Source of the DNA: Rhizobium mesosinicum
GTDB taxonomy: Bacteria > Pseudomonadota > Alphaproteobacteria > Rhizobiales > Rhizobiaceae
Direction: 5' to 3'
DNA length: 64,000 nt
Assembly (NCBI RefSeq): GCF_019511345.1
Contig: NZ_JAEUAK010000001.1
Location: forward strand, 186,001-250,000
Shown: piece by piece, positions 38,076 through 47,022 of the stretch
Layout of the letters: each line of letters opens with the position of its first letter
Numbering within the stretch: the first letter of the stretch is position 1
Position numbers and translations under genes: made by a program
Notes under the pieces: model-generated
Seen by the model: only the letters and a program-made list of their open reading frames with translations
Told to the model about the DNA's origin: nothing
Databases searched by the model: none

Positions 38076-38945
38076 CTATGCGAGGATTTCGACAGTGAAG
38101 GAAAAGCGTGCGGTTTCGCCCGATGCAAGCACCTTCGTGTAGGGGCGGCCCTCCAGATCGTCCGGACCGCCGTTTTCGGCGGCCGTCCCATGCCAGGGCT
38201 CGACGCAGAGGAAGGGAGCGCCGGGCTTGGTCCAGAGCGCCAGATTGGGCAGGTTCTCAAAGCTGAAATGCATGGACGGACCGCCTTCAGCCTCATAACG
38301 CAACCCGGGGCCAGCGCCTTCCGGGAAAATCATCGCATCCTCCTCGAACATAGAATGGTCGAGCACGAGGCTGCCGGATTTGAAGGGTGAAGCAAGTTTC
38401 TTCGGCGATATCAGACCGCCTTCGAGCCGGACGAGTGCCGGCTCGGCGCCATTGTCCAGAGAGACTGTATGCGGCCTGTTCGCAGCATCCGGCAGCGGCC
38501 AGACGAAAGCCGTATGAAAGCCGAGACCGAAAGGCATCGACCTGATGTCGCGGTTGGTGACTTCGGCGGCAACGGTCAGCGCCTGACCTTCGACGCTATG
38601 GATAACGGCCAGCAGGAAATCGAAGGGATAAACCGCCTTCGTGGCCTCTGAAGCGGCGAGCTCGTAACGGCAGCTCGTTTCGGATGAGGATGCCAGCGCA
38701 AATTCGCTGCGGCGGGCAAAGCCGTGCTGGGCCATCGACGCGCTGTGACCGCCAACCTTCAGGATGTCATTCGGGGCCTTGCCCACCATCGGGAACAGGA
38801 TCGGCGAACGGCCGCTCCAGAAGGCCGCGTCACCGTTCCAGATCCAGGAGCGGCCGTCGCTCGATGTCAGCGCCTGCATTTCGGCGCCGAGCGAGGAAAC
38901 GTCGACGGTGAGAAATTGATTTGCGATCCGGACCGTGGATGACAT
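38076..38945 (-). CDS. aldose 1-epimerase-like protein
   Basis: A 289-residue galactose mutarotase-fold protein. It starts with SSTVRIANQFLTVDVSSLGAEMQAL, has WSGRSPILFPMVGK at about 50, GLGFHTAFVWPLPD at about 160, and a C-terminal Glu in FLCVEPWHGTAA, the position of the catalytic base in this group (LacX-like). It would interconvert anomers of a sugar. ATG 38945 has AGAGGCG upstream. Divergent from the ABC pair. Confidence 0.8.
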   Translation of the reverse strand: MSSTVRIANQFLTVDVSSLGAEMQALTSSDGRSWIWNGDAAFWSGRSPILFPMVGKAPNDILKVGGHSASMAQHGFARRSEFALASSSETSCRYELAASEATKAVYPFDFLLAVIHSVEGQALTVAAEVTNRDIRSMPFGLGFHTAFVWPLPDAANRPHTVSLDNGAEPALVRLEGGLISPKKLASPFKSGSLVLDHSMFEEDAMIFPEGAGPGLRYEAEGGPSMHFSFENLPNLALWTKPGAPFLCVEPWHGTAAENGGPDDLEGRPYTKVLASGETARFSFTVEILA

Positions 38946-39254
38946 CGAACGCCTCTTCGTGCTGGTTGGCGAGCGGACCATACATGCCTCGCAGGCGGAT
39001 TTCCACCGGCGTTGCGCCGCTTCCAAATTTTCGTCTTCCGGCGAAAATTACGCCCACTGCGTGTAGGCCAGGCGCGTCAACGCAACGTCATCGGCCAATG
39101 CGAAGGAGGCTCACGTAAAAATAACCGACTGGTGAATTCTTTACTTGAACCCCCTGTTGGAATCGGCAAAAGTGGATGCGCTATCAATCCCTTCATGGAT
39201 TTGCCGTCTTTCCGGGCCACCTGTGTCCGAGCACACATCTATTGGAAAAATACC

Positions 39255-41108
39255 GTGAGCAGCGATGCGTCCATACGCGCGATGAAGCCTTCGGCTTCGA
39301 TGGCGCTTGCAACCGCGGCAGGGTGGGGCAAAGGCCTCTACACGCTGTTCCGCATCACCGTAATGGCCTTCCGTCATCCCTGGCAAGCAGGCCTCGCCAT
39401 CGGCGCGACCCTGATCGCCTCCACCTTCCAGCTTCTGATCCCTCGCCTGCTCGGCCAGGCGGTCGACCATACGCAGGTGGCGCTTCACGGCGGCACAATC
39501 GGGCAGCAGGCGCAGGATGCGCTTCTGACGACGGCGCTGCTGCTGCTCGGCGCCAGCGTGCTGCGCGGCATCTTCACAATGATCCAGAACTACTACGGCG
39601 AAGCGGTCGGCCACCACTTGGGCTACGAACTGCGCCTCGCCTGCTACGAAAAGATCCAGCGTCTCTCCTTCTCCTTCCATGACAGCGTGCATTCGGGCGA
39701 CTTGATCACGGTCGGCTTGCTCGATCTGGAAGGCGTGCGCATGTATTTCTCGACGGCGCTTGTGCGCGTCTTCCTGCTGACCATGCTGATCGGCATCGGC
39801 GCATACATGCTGCTCTCGACCGACGTCCTGCTCGGCCTGCTGGCGCTCTCCTTCGTGCCGTTCGTCGGTTGGCGCTCTTCTGTGACCCAGCTTCGCCTGC
39901 GCGCCACCTGGCTCGATTTGCAACAGCGACTTTCGGTGCTGACACGCATCATGGAGGAAAATCTCGGCGGCATCCGTGTCGTGCGCGCTTTTGCGGCCCA
40001 GGACCACGAACTGTCGAAGTTCGACGAGGCATCGAAGAATGCGCTGGAACTTGCCCACCAGCGTGTCGGCATCCGTGTCATCAATACCAGCGCCATGACC
40101 TTTTCCTTCTTTTTGGCCATGGGGCTGGTGCTGTGGGTCGGCGGCGGCAAAGTGCACTCCGGCGAGATCACCGTCGGTACGCTTGCCTCCTTCCTGACCT
40201 TCATGACAATTCTGCAAATGCCGGTGCGCCAACTCGGCTTGATGGTCAACGCCTTCGCCCGTGCTTCGACCTGCGGCACGCGCCTATTCGACCTGCTGGA
40301 TCTTGAGATCGCCGTGCGCGACGCCCCCGATGCCAGGGAGTTAAAGGTGACGGAGGGTACGCTGCGCTTCGAGAATGTCAGCTTCGCCTATCCGAGTTCA
40401 CCGATGCACGAAGTGCTGCATGGCGTGAGCTTCGAGGCGAAGCGCGGCGAGACGGTCGGCATCGTCGGGCCGCCCGGCAGCGGCAAGTCGACACTCGCGC
40501 ACCTGATCCCACGCTTCTACGATGCGACCGGCGGTGCGATAACTATCGACGGGCAGGATATCAGTAAGGCGACGCTGCAGTCGCTGCGCCGCTCCGTCGC
40601 CGTCGTGCAGCAGGATTCCTTCCTGTTCACCACGACGATCGAAAACAACATCGCCTATGGCGATCCCTGGGCCAAGGAAGGCCGCATCGAGCGCGCCAGC
40701 GAAAGCGCGCAGTTGCACAACTACGTGCTCGGCCTGCCGACCGGCTACGGCACTGTTGTCGGCGAACGCGGCGTTTCGCTCTCGGGCGGCCAGCGACAGC
40801 GGCTTTCGATCGCCCGCGCGCTGATGCTCAAACCCGCCGTGATGGTGTTCGACGACTCGACCGCAGCAATCGACGCGGCAACCGAGCAGCGCATCCGCAG
40901 CGCCATGCGCCGCTACGCCGCCGATCGTGTGACGATCATCGTCGCCCATCGCCTGAGCTCGCTGATGCATGCCGACAAGATCCTTTTCATCGAGGACGGA
41001 CGCATCGTCGAGCAGGGCACGCATGAGGAGCTCCTGGCGCTCGGCGGACGATATAAGGCACTTTACGATTTGCAGGTGCGACCGGGCGACGACGCTTTGA
41101 GCGCGTAA
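39255..41108 (+). CDS. ABC exporter half-transporter (permease-ATPase fusion)
   Basis: A 617-residue ABC exporter. The membrane domain of six helices spans about residues 25-330, and the ATPase domain has Walker A GPPGSGKST near 395, signature LSGGQRQRLSIARAL and Walker B VMVFDDSTAAID, in which the catalytic Glu is replaced by Ser, a known sign of a degenerate site in heterodimeric exporters. I place the start at GTG 39255 with GGAAA upstream; ATG 39282 is also possible. The next gene, 24 bases downstream, has the intact DEAT, so the two probably form a heterodimer. Substrate unknown. Confidence 0.88.
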   Translation: MSSDASIRAMKPSASMALATAAGWGKGLYTLFRITVMAFRHPWQAGLAIGATLIASTFQLLIPRLLGQAVDHTQVALHGGTIGQQAQDALLTTALLLLGASVLRGIFTMIQNYYGEAVGHHLGYELRLACYEKIQRLSFSFHDSVHSGDLITVGLLDLEGVRMYFSTALVRVFLLTMLIGIGAYMLLSTDVLLGLLALSFVPFVGWRSSVTQLRLRATWLDLQQRLSVLTRIMEENLGGIRVVRAFAAQDHELSKFDEASKNALELAHQRVGIRVINTSAMTFSFFLAMGLVLWVGGGKVHSGEITVGTLASFLTFMTILQMPVRQLGLMVNAFARASTCGTRLFDLLDLEIAVRDAPDARELKVTEGTLRFENVSFAYPSSPMHEVLHGVSFEAKRGETVGIVGPPGSGKSTLAHLIPRFYDATGGAITIDGQDISKATLQSLRRSVAVVQQDSFLFTTTIENNIAYGDPWAKEGRIERASESAQLHNYVLGLPTGYGTVVGERGVSLSGGQRQRLSIARALMLKPAVMVFDDSTAAIDAATEQRIRSAMRRYAADRVTIIVAHRLSSLMHADKILFIEDGRIVEQGTHEELLALGGRYKALYDLQVRPGDDALSA

Positions 41109-41132
41109 AAAACCGGCGCAGGAGGAAACGAG

Positions 41133-43025
41133 ATGGCCGAGGAACTGGAAACCGAACGCCCCGACGTTCGCGAGGACGGCAGACGCCCGCCAAGGGCAGT
41201 CGTCGGCTCGCAGCGCGTCGAAGAGGAAATCTTCGGCAAGGTCTTCGATTCCAACATCGTCAAGCGTATCTGGGCCTTCGTGCATCCCTACCGGCGCGAT
41301 GTCATCCTGTCGGTGATTTCCGTGCTGGTCTTCACCAGCATGCAGCTTCTCATTCCCTTGATCATCCGCTACGCCATCGACCATGGCATGCAGCCGGATG
41401 ACAGCAGCCGGGCACTGGTCTTGGCGATCGTGGCCTTCCTGATCGCCATCCTCGTCAACTACTGCGCCAGCTATTTTCAGGAAACGCTGGTCGGCGGCGT
41501 GGCGGAAAACGTGCTCTTCGATATCCGCAGAGCGATGTTCTCGCATCTCCAGCGCGTGTCGCTCTCCTTCATGGATAAGACTGAGGTCGGCCGGCTGATG
41601 TCGCGCCTGCAGGGGGACGTCAATTCGATGCAGGAATTCCTGGAAACCTGCGTGCTGTCTGTCGGCGATATCTTCCTGCTCTTCGGCATCGTCTTCGTGA
41701 TGCTCTATCTCGATTTCAAACTCGGCCTCCTGACGCTGTCCGTGCTGCCGGTACTCTTCGTCGTACGCCTGTTCTGGTTGCCGCTCGCCCGCAAATCTTT
41801 CATGGCTGCGCATGAGACGAATTCCGTGGCGAACGGCGCGTTGGCCGAGGCGATCCATGGTGTGCGCGCCGTTCAGAGCATGGACCGGCAGGACGTCAAC
41901 TTCACACTTTATGACGATAAGGCACATGCCAACCTGCTGACACATCTGACGGCGGCCCGGTACGCGCAGATCATGGTACCGATCGTCGATACGCTGACGG
42001 GCATCGCCATGGCGCTCGTCATCGTCGTCGGCGGTGCGCGCGTGTTGAACCAGGCGCTCGACGTCGGCGTGCTCGTCGCCTTCCTCTTCTACATCCAGCG
42101 CTTCTTCGACCCTATCCGCTCACTCACACTGCAATATTCGGTCATGCAGCGCGCCATGGCCTCAGGCCAGCGGCTGACCGACGTGCTCGACGTGCCGATC
42201 GATATCAAGGATGCTCCGGATGCCAAGGTGCTCTCGCCCGACATGGACGGCTCCGTCGAATTCCGCGATGTCGTGTTCGGTTACAATCCCAAGCAGCCGG
42301 TGCTCAAGCATGTGAGCTTCAGGGTCAATCCCGGCGAGACTGTTGCCCTTGTCGGCCCGACCGGCTCGGGCAAGTCGAGCTGCATGTCGTTGATCCACCG
42401 CTTCTACGAAGTGCAGCAGGGACAGGTCATTGTCGGCGGCCATGATGTGCGCGAGTTGACGCAGGATTCGCTTGGCCAGCAGATCGCCATGGTGCTGCAG
42501 GAACCCTTCCTCTTCACAGGCACCGTTTTTGAAAACATCCGCTATCATAAGACGGAAGCCACCCGTGAACAGGTGATCGAGGCCGCCAAGGCCGTAGGTG
42601 CGCACGACTTCATCATGCGTCTGCCCCAGGGCTATGACAGCATGCTCGGCGAGCGCGGCGGCAACCTTTCGCTCGGCCAGCGCCAGCTTCTCTCCTTTGC
42701 CCGCGCACTGGTGGCTGACGCCAAGATCCTCGTGCTCGACGAGGCGACGGCCAATATCGACAGCTATACCGAAATGCTGATCCAGAAGGCGCTGGTGAAG
42801 CTGCTCGAAAACCGTACCGGCCTCGTCATCGCGCATCGGCTGGCGACGATCCGCGAAGCCGACCGCATCATCGTGCTGCAGAATGGCGAGATCGTCGAAA
42901 GCGGCAATCACCAGCAGCTCATGAAAAAGGGCAAGCTTTACTCGAAGCTCTATAACCTCAACTACGCTTCCTTCGACGATATTCCCGAGGACGTCTTGTG
43001 TAGGGAGCCACCGGTAATGTCCTAA
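41133..43025 (+). CDS. ABC exporter half-transporter, second subunit
   Basis: A 630-residue permease-ATPase. The membrane domain is at about residues 45-350, Walker A GPTGSGKSS near 408, signature LSLGQRQLLSFARAL (LSGGQ changed to LSLGQ) and Walker B ILVLDEATANID with its catalytic Glu, and the switch His in IAHRLATI. Combined with the upstream partner, one ATP site would have the signature change and the other the Glu loss, the usual asymmetry of heterodimers. A good GGAGGAAA ribosome site precedes the ATG. Last gene before the accessory stretch. Confidence 0.88.
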   Translation: MAEELETERPDVREDGRRPPRAVVGSQRVEEEIFGKVFDSNIVKRIWAFVHPYRRDVILSVISVLVFTSMQLLIPLIIRYAIDHGMQPDDSSRALVLAIVAFLIAILVNYCASYFQETLVGGVAENVLFDIRRAMFSHLQRVSLSFMDKTEVGRLMSRLQGDVNSMQEFLETCVLSVGDIFLLFGIVFVMLYLDFKLGLLTLSVLPVLFVVRLFWLPLARKSFMAAHETNSVANGALAEAIHGVRAVQSMDRQDVNFTLYDDKAHANLLTHLTAARYAQIMVPIVDTLTGIAMALVIVVGGARVLNQALDVGVLVAFLFYIQRFFDPIRSLTLQYSVMQRAMASGQRLTDVLDVPIDIKDAPDAKVLSPDMDGSVEFRDVVFGYNPKQPVLKHVSFRVNPGETVALVGPTGSGKSSCMSLIHRFYEVQQGQVIVGGHDVRELTQDSLGQQIAMVLQEPFLFTGTVFENIRYHKTEATREQVIEAAKAVGAHDFIMRLPQGYDSMLGERGGNLSLGQRQLLSFARALVADAKILVLDEATANIDSYTEMLIQKALVKLLENRTGLVIAHRLATIREADRIIVLQNGEIVESGNHQQLMKKGKLYSKLYNLNYASFDDIPEDVLCREPPVMS

Positions 43026-43427
43026 CGTCAAAAAAACGCCTAGTATTAATTTGACTATAAGGCCTCATGGGAAGGCAATTCAAGACATTCGGATAGATGC
43101 GCTTGCCTGCTTGTAAAACATTACTCATTTTCTATTAGCTTTAAATGCCCTGAGTCACGAATGCCACATTTCAACCTTTGTCGATTTTCCACCCTTTATT
43201 ACGACAACGAGGATTTTTTTAGTTTCTTCGAAGAAAATACTTATTAACTTTCCGCCAGCGACAGTGCGTCAACAGGCCCCGATTAGTTGACCCGCACTCG
43301 ATCAAAGTGTTCTGCCAAATTGGTGGATGATCGCTGTTTTGAGAATCTGGTGGCGCTCAGTGGCTTCCAGCGGGCTTTGCGCCTGGTTCCGTCAAAAGAC
43401 GGTCTTATTTAGCTTGGAAGAAAGATG
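43026..43427. other. AT-rich gene-poor stretch at island edge
   Basis: 402 bases after the exporter genes, clearly poorer in GC than the flanks, with several T/A runs (for example around 43190-43250). I see no gene, no tRNA and no matching direct repeat with the right end of the accessory stretch near 46.9-47.0 kb. Confidence 0.45.
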
Positions 43428-44177
43428 CTATCCATACGAAGGAAGCATTTTCCCCGAGGATACATCATCCACGTGCGCACGAAGGATTGCCGCTTCCACT
43501 GCTTGGTCCGTGCGCAAAACTCGCCGCAAAAGGTGCATATTCACAAGAATACCCGGCTCATTTCTGCTCGTCGCCAGCATCTCCATTACGAATGAGCGCT
43601 TGAATGAAATGCCGAAATAAATGTGACACTTCGTTCTACTCCAGGTCGGATCGAGAACTCTGCCGTCAGCATCCACAAGCCAAGCATGCTGAACCGGAAC
43701 TGTTAATGCTGGTTCAAGTGCGTAGCCTTCAGCATAAAATACATCATCTCGCGCTGCTGCGTATGCGGTCGCATTGTAGAAACACGCCCGCTTCAGACCA
43801 ATTTTCAACCACTCGGGTTTTTTTTCGCGCGGCAGGGCATATCGACCATACTTTGACAGCGCCGTCGCATGGCCGAATGTCGGCTCTGTGGATCTAAGAA
43901 ATTCGATATGTCTACGCAGCTCCTCAGCCAGCCCATTCTCTGTCGTTTCCGTGTCTAGCAGCAAAGGGGCCTCCTTCTCGTTCGAGGATTGATAATCAGA
44001 CGATTTACTTAGCCCCACAAGCAGCCACTCGCACATTTCTGCGAGATGAGCGTCCTGAGTTCCCGTTGCGCCGGCGAGGCGGCCCGTCTTGTGGTATGCG
44101 ATTGACCAATTTGACAGGTGAATCCAGCCAACCGCTATTGACGGGACATAGATCCCGGCGTCCAATAGATGGATCAA
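43428..44177 (-). CDS. hypothetical protein with Cys-His-Asp triad (transglutaminase-like)
   Basis: A 249-residue protein that I cannot name. Its best-organised part is C132 in KRACFYNAT, FYAEGYALEP, H164 in VQHAWLVD and D176 in VLDPTWS. The order Cys, His about 32 residues later, Asp 12 further on is that of transglutaminase-like cysteine enzymes, and similar stretches occur in phage and mobile-element proteins. The N-terminal 100 residues are unassigned. The start is a TTG without visible ribosome site; the gene may begin elsewhere or have lost its start. It lies in the low-GC accessory stretch. Confidence 0.55.
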   Translation of the reverse strand: MIHLLDAGIYVPSIAVGWIHLSNWSIAYHKTGRLAGATGTQDAHLAEMCEWLLVGLSKSSDYQSSNEKEAPLLLDTETTENGLAEELRRHIEFLRSTEPTFGHATALSKYGRYALPREKKPEWLKIGLKRACFYNATAYAAARDDVFYAEGYALEPALTVPVQHAWLVDADGRVLDPTWSRTKCHIYFGISFKRSFVMEMLATSRNEPGILVNMHLLRRVLRTDQAVEAAILRAHVDDVSSGKMLPSYG

Positions 44178-44192
44178 TAAGAGTTATCATTC

Positions 44193-44535
44193 ATGAAGAA
44201 GGTAGACGACCGCCTCACCGCGGCCTCTCGGGTTACGCTTGACGTTGCAAGCGAGCGCCTCAGACAAGCGTTGGAGTCCGTCGGTGGCCGTTTCTCGAAA
44301 ATCACCCGAGAGAACTGCGCTGATATCCTCTCGCTTTACCTCGCTGCCGGCGCCCCAACTGCGGGAACTCGATCAATTGGCGACGCCGATGGTTGTCGAA
44401 GACGTAGCCAAAATTAGCTGTCTCGACCAATCTCGCTTGGAGGCGTGCAGATACCGCTACCTCCTAGTACTTTCGCGGATATCCCTCAGTGGTTGCGACC
44501 ACCCCCCGGCAGCCCCCTGCTCTAATTGCACTTAG
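44193..44535 (+). pseudogene. possible frameshifted small gene
   Basis: One frame begins MKKVDDRLTAASRVTLDVASE and looks like protein to about 44350, then becomes Arg/Ser-rich and stops at 44417. The +1 frame carries protein-like sequence from there (APQLRELDQLATPMVVEDV). A single-base change near 44350 would join them. Not recognised. It starts only two bases from a divergent ATG on the other strand, leaving no room for promoters. Confidence 0.25.
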
Positions 44536-45005
44536 TTTCCATCCTCCAGCGGCCGAGCCTGGCTGGCACATCATGCACTGGGCCAGATCATGGATGTGGT
44601 CTGAACCTGTTATAAGCTCAACCGTCGCCCGATGGTTCGGTTATCGGTTATCGACACTGCTCGACAGGTTTTTCCAACGTACCTAGTTTCGGTCCTTTTG
44701 GTCCATCTGATTTTTTTCTCAGATAACGGCCTCTGCTAAGCCGGCGATACGAAAAGTTTTTTTTGGAACACAGGAGTTGCATGCGCCCACTTCGACAGGA
44801 CGACGTGGGCGACCGCGGCAGTAAACGATGGCCTTGTCGGCCTTCCTGGATGGACATCAGAAGCATTCCTCACGCGAATATGCTCGACCCTGGTTACCTC
44901 ACAACCTTGGCATCCGCCCGCCGAACATAAAATTCCACCGGCGAAAATCAACTTGCTTCGATCAGCGCCATCATAGGGCCAAGGGCTCGCAAGAATGGTG
45001 GAACG
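44536..45005. other. gene-poor stretch upstream of the phage methyltransferase
   Basis: About 470 bases without a convincing gene on either strand. It has T-rich runs (44700-44720, 44755-44765). The methyltransferase frame stays open upstream of its TTG to a stop at 44928-44930 but shows no conventional start there. Confidence 0.4.
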
Positions 45006-45512
45006 TTGGGTTATTGGGATACCGCAGGCAAATCGGACGAATGGTACACGCCAAAGCATGTCTTCGAAGCGCTTGGGTGCCGCTTCGATCTCGATGTCGC
45101 TGCACCGCGAGACGCCACAACACATGTTCCGGCATCCAACTTCATAGCTGAAGGCGGCTTAGAGCGTGCGTGGTCGGGATTCGTTTGGATGAACCCCCCA
45201 TTTGGAGGCCGGAACGGGTTGAAGCCCTGGCTGGACAAGTTCTTCCAGCATGGCAACGGGATTGCTTTGACGCCCGACCGAACCAGCGCGCCTTGGTTTC
45301 ATGAGGCTTGGACGAAGGCGGACCAGGTGCTATTTACTCCTAAGCTTCGCTTCATCAGGCCGGACGGCACCGAGGGCAAATCTCCTTCGAACGGAACTGC
45401 GCTCTGGGCTACAGGAGAGCAAGCATCGGTAGCGTTGCTGAACGCAGCGGCTAAACGGCTTGGCATCCTAGCCAGCCCTTTACGGATAGTCTCTAGCGTC
45501 GTCTCTAATTAG
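45006..45512 (+). CDS. phage-type DNA N6-adenine methyltransferase (Dam family)
   Basis: A 168-residue protein of the phage Dam family (PF05869 type). Visible: KSDEWYTPKHVFEALG, FDLDVAAPRDATTHVPA, the catalytic motif in WMNPPFGGRNG, GIALTPDRTSAPWFHEA and FTPKLRFIRPDG. It would methylate adenine in DNA, in phages often to evade host restriction. The only start with the motif set is TTG 45006; preceding in-frame residues (ARKNGGTLGYWD) also resemble family members, so the gene may be missing its normal N-terminal start. It marks past phage or mobile DNA. Confidence 0.78.
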   Translation: MGYWDTAGKSDEWYTPKHVFEALGCRFDLDVAAPRDATTHVPASNFIAEGGLERAWSGFVWMNPPFGGRNGLKPWLDKFFQHGNGIALTPDRTSAPWFHEAWTKADQVLFTPKLRFIRPDGTEGKSPSNGTALWATGEQASVALLNAAAKRLGILASPLRIVSSVVSN

Positions 45513-46065
45513 AGGAACTGCCAAAACCTCCGCAGGAAAGCGCTAGTCGTCTCTGGAATCGCGAGACATTACGTGCGTGTGCCCCCGACTTTTGACCTGA
45601 CACTCAGCATCAGCAGGAGGGCTCAAGCACAGGCTTGAGGATACTGATGACTAACGAGTTTCGACAGGTTGGCCCTGATGATAGGTGACGTCCGGCGGAG
45701 ACGCTGGAATCGCGCTGAAAAGGCACACTCGTGCCCGATAACTTCTCGCGTTCCTTCGGCGCGTGCGAAAGGATCATGAAGGAGCGGTATTCAAGGCGGC
45801 AAGAGGGAGCCAGTTCCAAGCTCTCGTTCGAGGCGCACCGTAGTTCGGACTTGGCGGGGTGCCTAACGGAGCGCACGCAGTTCTCATCGCATGTGAAGCA
45901 CGCCGGCTCAACTGCCTCTGGCCATATGATCGGAGATGATTTTCAAACGCACGTCAGTGGCTGTGTCGCGTCCTGCGCTGAGCTTGAGCGTTGCCAATTT
46001 CGGCCTTGCGGCTGCCAAGAATCCGGACAACCATTTAGTCATCGATGACGAGATGGAAGCAGGCA
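45513..46065. other. gene-poor stretch with nested hairpin
   Basis: 553 bases with no recognised gene. Open frames on both strands (for example 45731-46048 on plus and 45908-46114 on minus) lack convincing protein features. It contains the nested inverted repeat at 45608-45649. Confidence 0.4.
45608..45649. repeat. nested inverted repeat (possible structured RNA)
   Basis: An outer 6-bp stem CATCAG/CTGATG (45608-45613, 45644-45649) encloses an inner perfect 7-bp stem CTCAAGC/GCTTGAG (45622-45628, 45633-45639) with loop ACAG. No T-run follows, so a simple terminator is unlikely. It could fold as RNA or serve as a protein site. Confidence 0.4.
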
Positions 46066-46614
46066 ATGACAGATTTCCTTGAAAGTACTGCAATAAGAAA
46101 ACTAACGAATGCACTGCTGACCTTCGAAAATGATTGCGAGTTTCCCATGTACGTCTATGGGAAATACGAGGATGCGCATCGGATAGTCTCGGGTCCGACC
46201 CTATCAGTTGCGCTCACGCACGCCCTTCCATTCTTGGCGAAGGGACTGGGTCATTCACGTGCAGTATACGGAGCGAGACAGATGCCGGAGTCCGGCAGGA
46301 CTTACGGCTGCCTTGAAGTTGAATTTCCCGATGAGGATGAACGCCCGTCCGATGGCTACGCCGAACTCGGGATTCGTAGCTCAGTGACTTTCGATGACAA
46401 GATAGAAGTATTCGATGTTCTGTCCGAGTTCGATCACGCGGAGGGCTTACTTCGTTATCGCGCCCAGGAAATGGGTGATACCCCCAACGAACGGGCTTCT
46501 ATCAAGGATGCCGTCGACGAATACGTAAAGGGCTGCCAACCAGCTGATGCTATGGGATCCCAAAGCGCGTTTCGACTTCAGGCAGGGACTGGACGATCTT
46601 TTCAAGGAGCGTGA
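46066..46614 (+). CDS. hypothetical protein
   Basis: About 182 residues from ATG 46066, which has AGG five bases upstream (ATG 46045 also open). The sequence looks genuinely coding (acidic, ordinary composition: LTFENDCEFPMYVYGKYEDAH, FDVLSEFDHAEGLLRYRAQE). No family recognised, no signal peptide or membrane helix. The last 20 residues after VKGCQPAD look unnatural, and the +1 frame takes over, so the true protein may continue into the next feature through a frameshift. Confidence 0.5.
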   Translation: MTDFLESTAIRKLTNALLTFENDCEFPMYVYGKYEDAHRIVSGPTLSVALTHALPFLAKGLGHSRAVYGARQMPESGRTYGCLEVEFPDEDERPSDGYAELGIRSSVTFDDKIEVFDVLSEFDHAEGLLRYRAQEMGDTPNERASIKDAVDEYVKGCQPADAMGSQSAFRLQAGTGRSFQGA

Positions 46615-46906
46615 CTGGACGCCATTCATATCCACTGGCGCATTTGCCGTTCCAAACGTCGACATCTCGAACGTGGAAGTGATCTTCAAAGATATCGATG
46701 ATGACTGGCTCGTGAAGTTTTTCTATGTCAACGGCGACGTCAGTGGCTGGGAACTTGAGTACGCAGAGCTTAAAAAGGGAAAGATGTTCATTCGACGGGA
46801 TGGCTATAGCGCGCTCAGATCCGCGTCGCCTGCTTTCGATGGTCAGCAGCTTCCCCAAGTATACGATGCGCTACAGCATGCAATCGAGCAGTTTTCAAAT
46901 CGTTGA
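46547..46906 (+). CDS. hypothetical protein (may be the 3' part of the preceding gene)
   Basis: A 119-residue frame overlapping the previous one by 68 bases. It is protein-like throughout (FRQGLDDLFKERDWTPFIST, DIDDDWLVKFFYVNGDVSGWELEYAELKKG). The long overlap and the lack of a ribosome site suggest either a frameshifted single gene or two translationally coupled genes. Not recognised. Both lie in the low-GC accessory stretch. Confidence 0.45.
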   Translation: MLWDPKARFDFRQGLDDLFKERDWTPFISTGAFAVPNVDISNVEVIFKDIDDDWLVKFFYVNGDVSGWELEYAELKKGKMFIRRDGYSALRSASPAFDGQQLPQVYDALQHAIEQFSNR

Positions 46907-47022
46907 TCAGTTGGCGATTGCCTTTAAGCAAGTCGCCATGCCGACCTGGCGTACGGAACACAACTCGCGATCCTGCAGATCTGATAAGTAGTGTCAGAGT
47001 GAAAGACGTTCGAAAGTCGCCG

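Noticed and set aside
44736..45125. 129-codon minus-strand frame in the accessory patch
   Set aside because: Cys/Arg-rich with no motif, overlaps the phage methyltransferase gene.
45908..46114. 68-codon minus-strand frame (MHSLVFLLQYFQGNL...)
   Set aside because: The C-terminal half looks slightly protein-like but there is no match, no ribosome site, and it overlaps the start of a better frame.
43026..47022. Complete prophage or integrative element
   Set aside because: No integrase, structural genes, tRNA target or flanking direct repeats seen.
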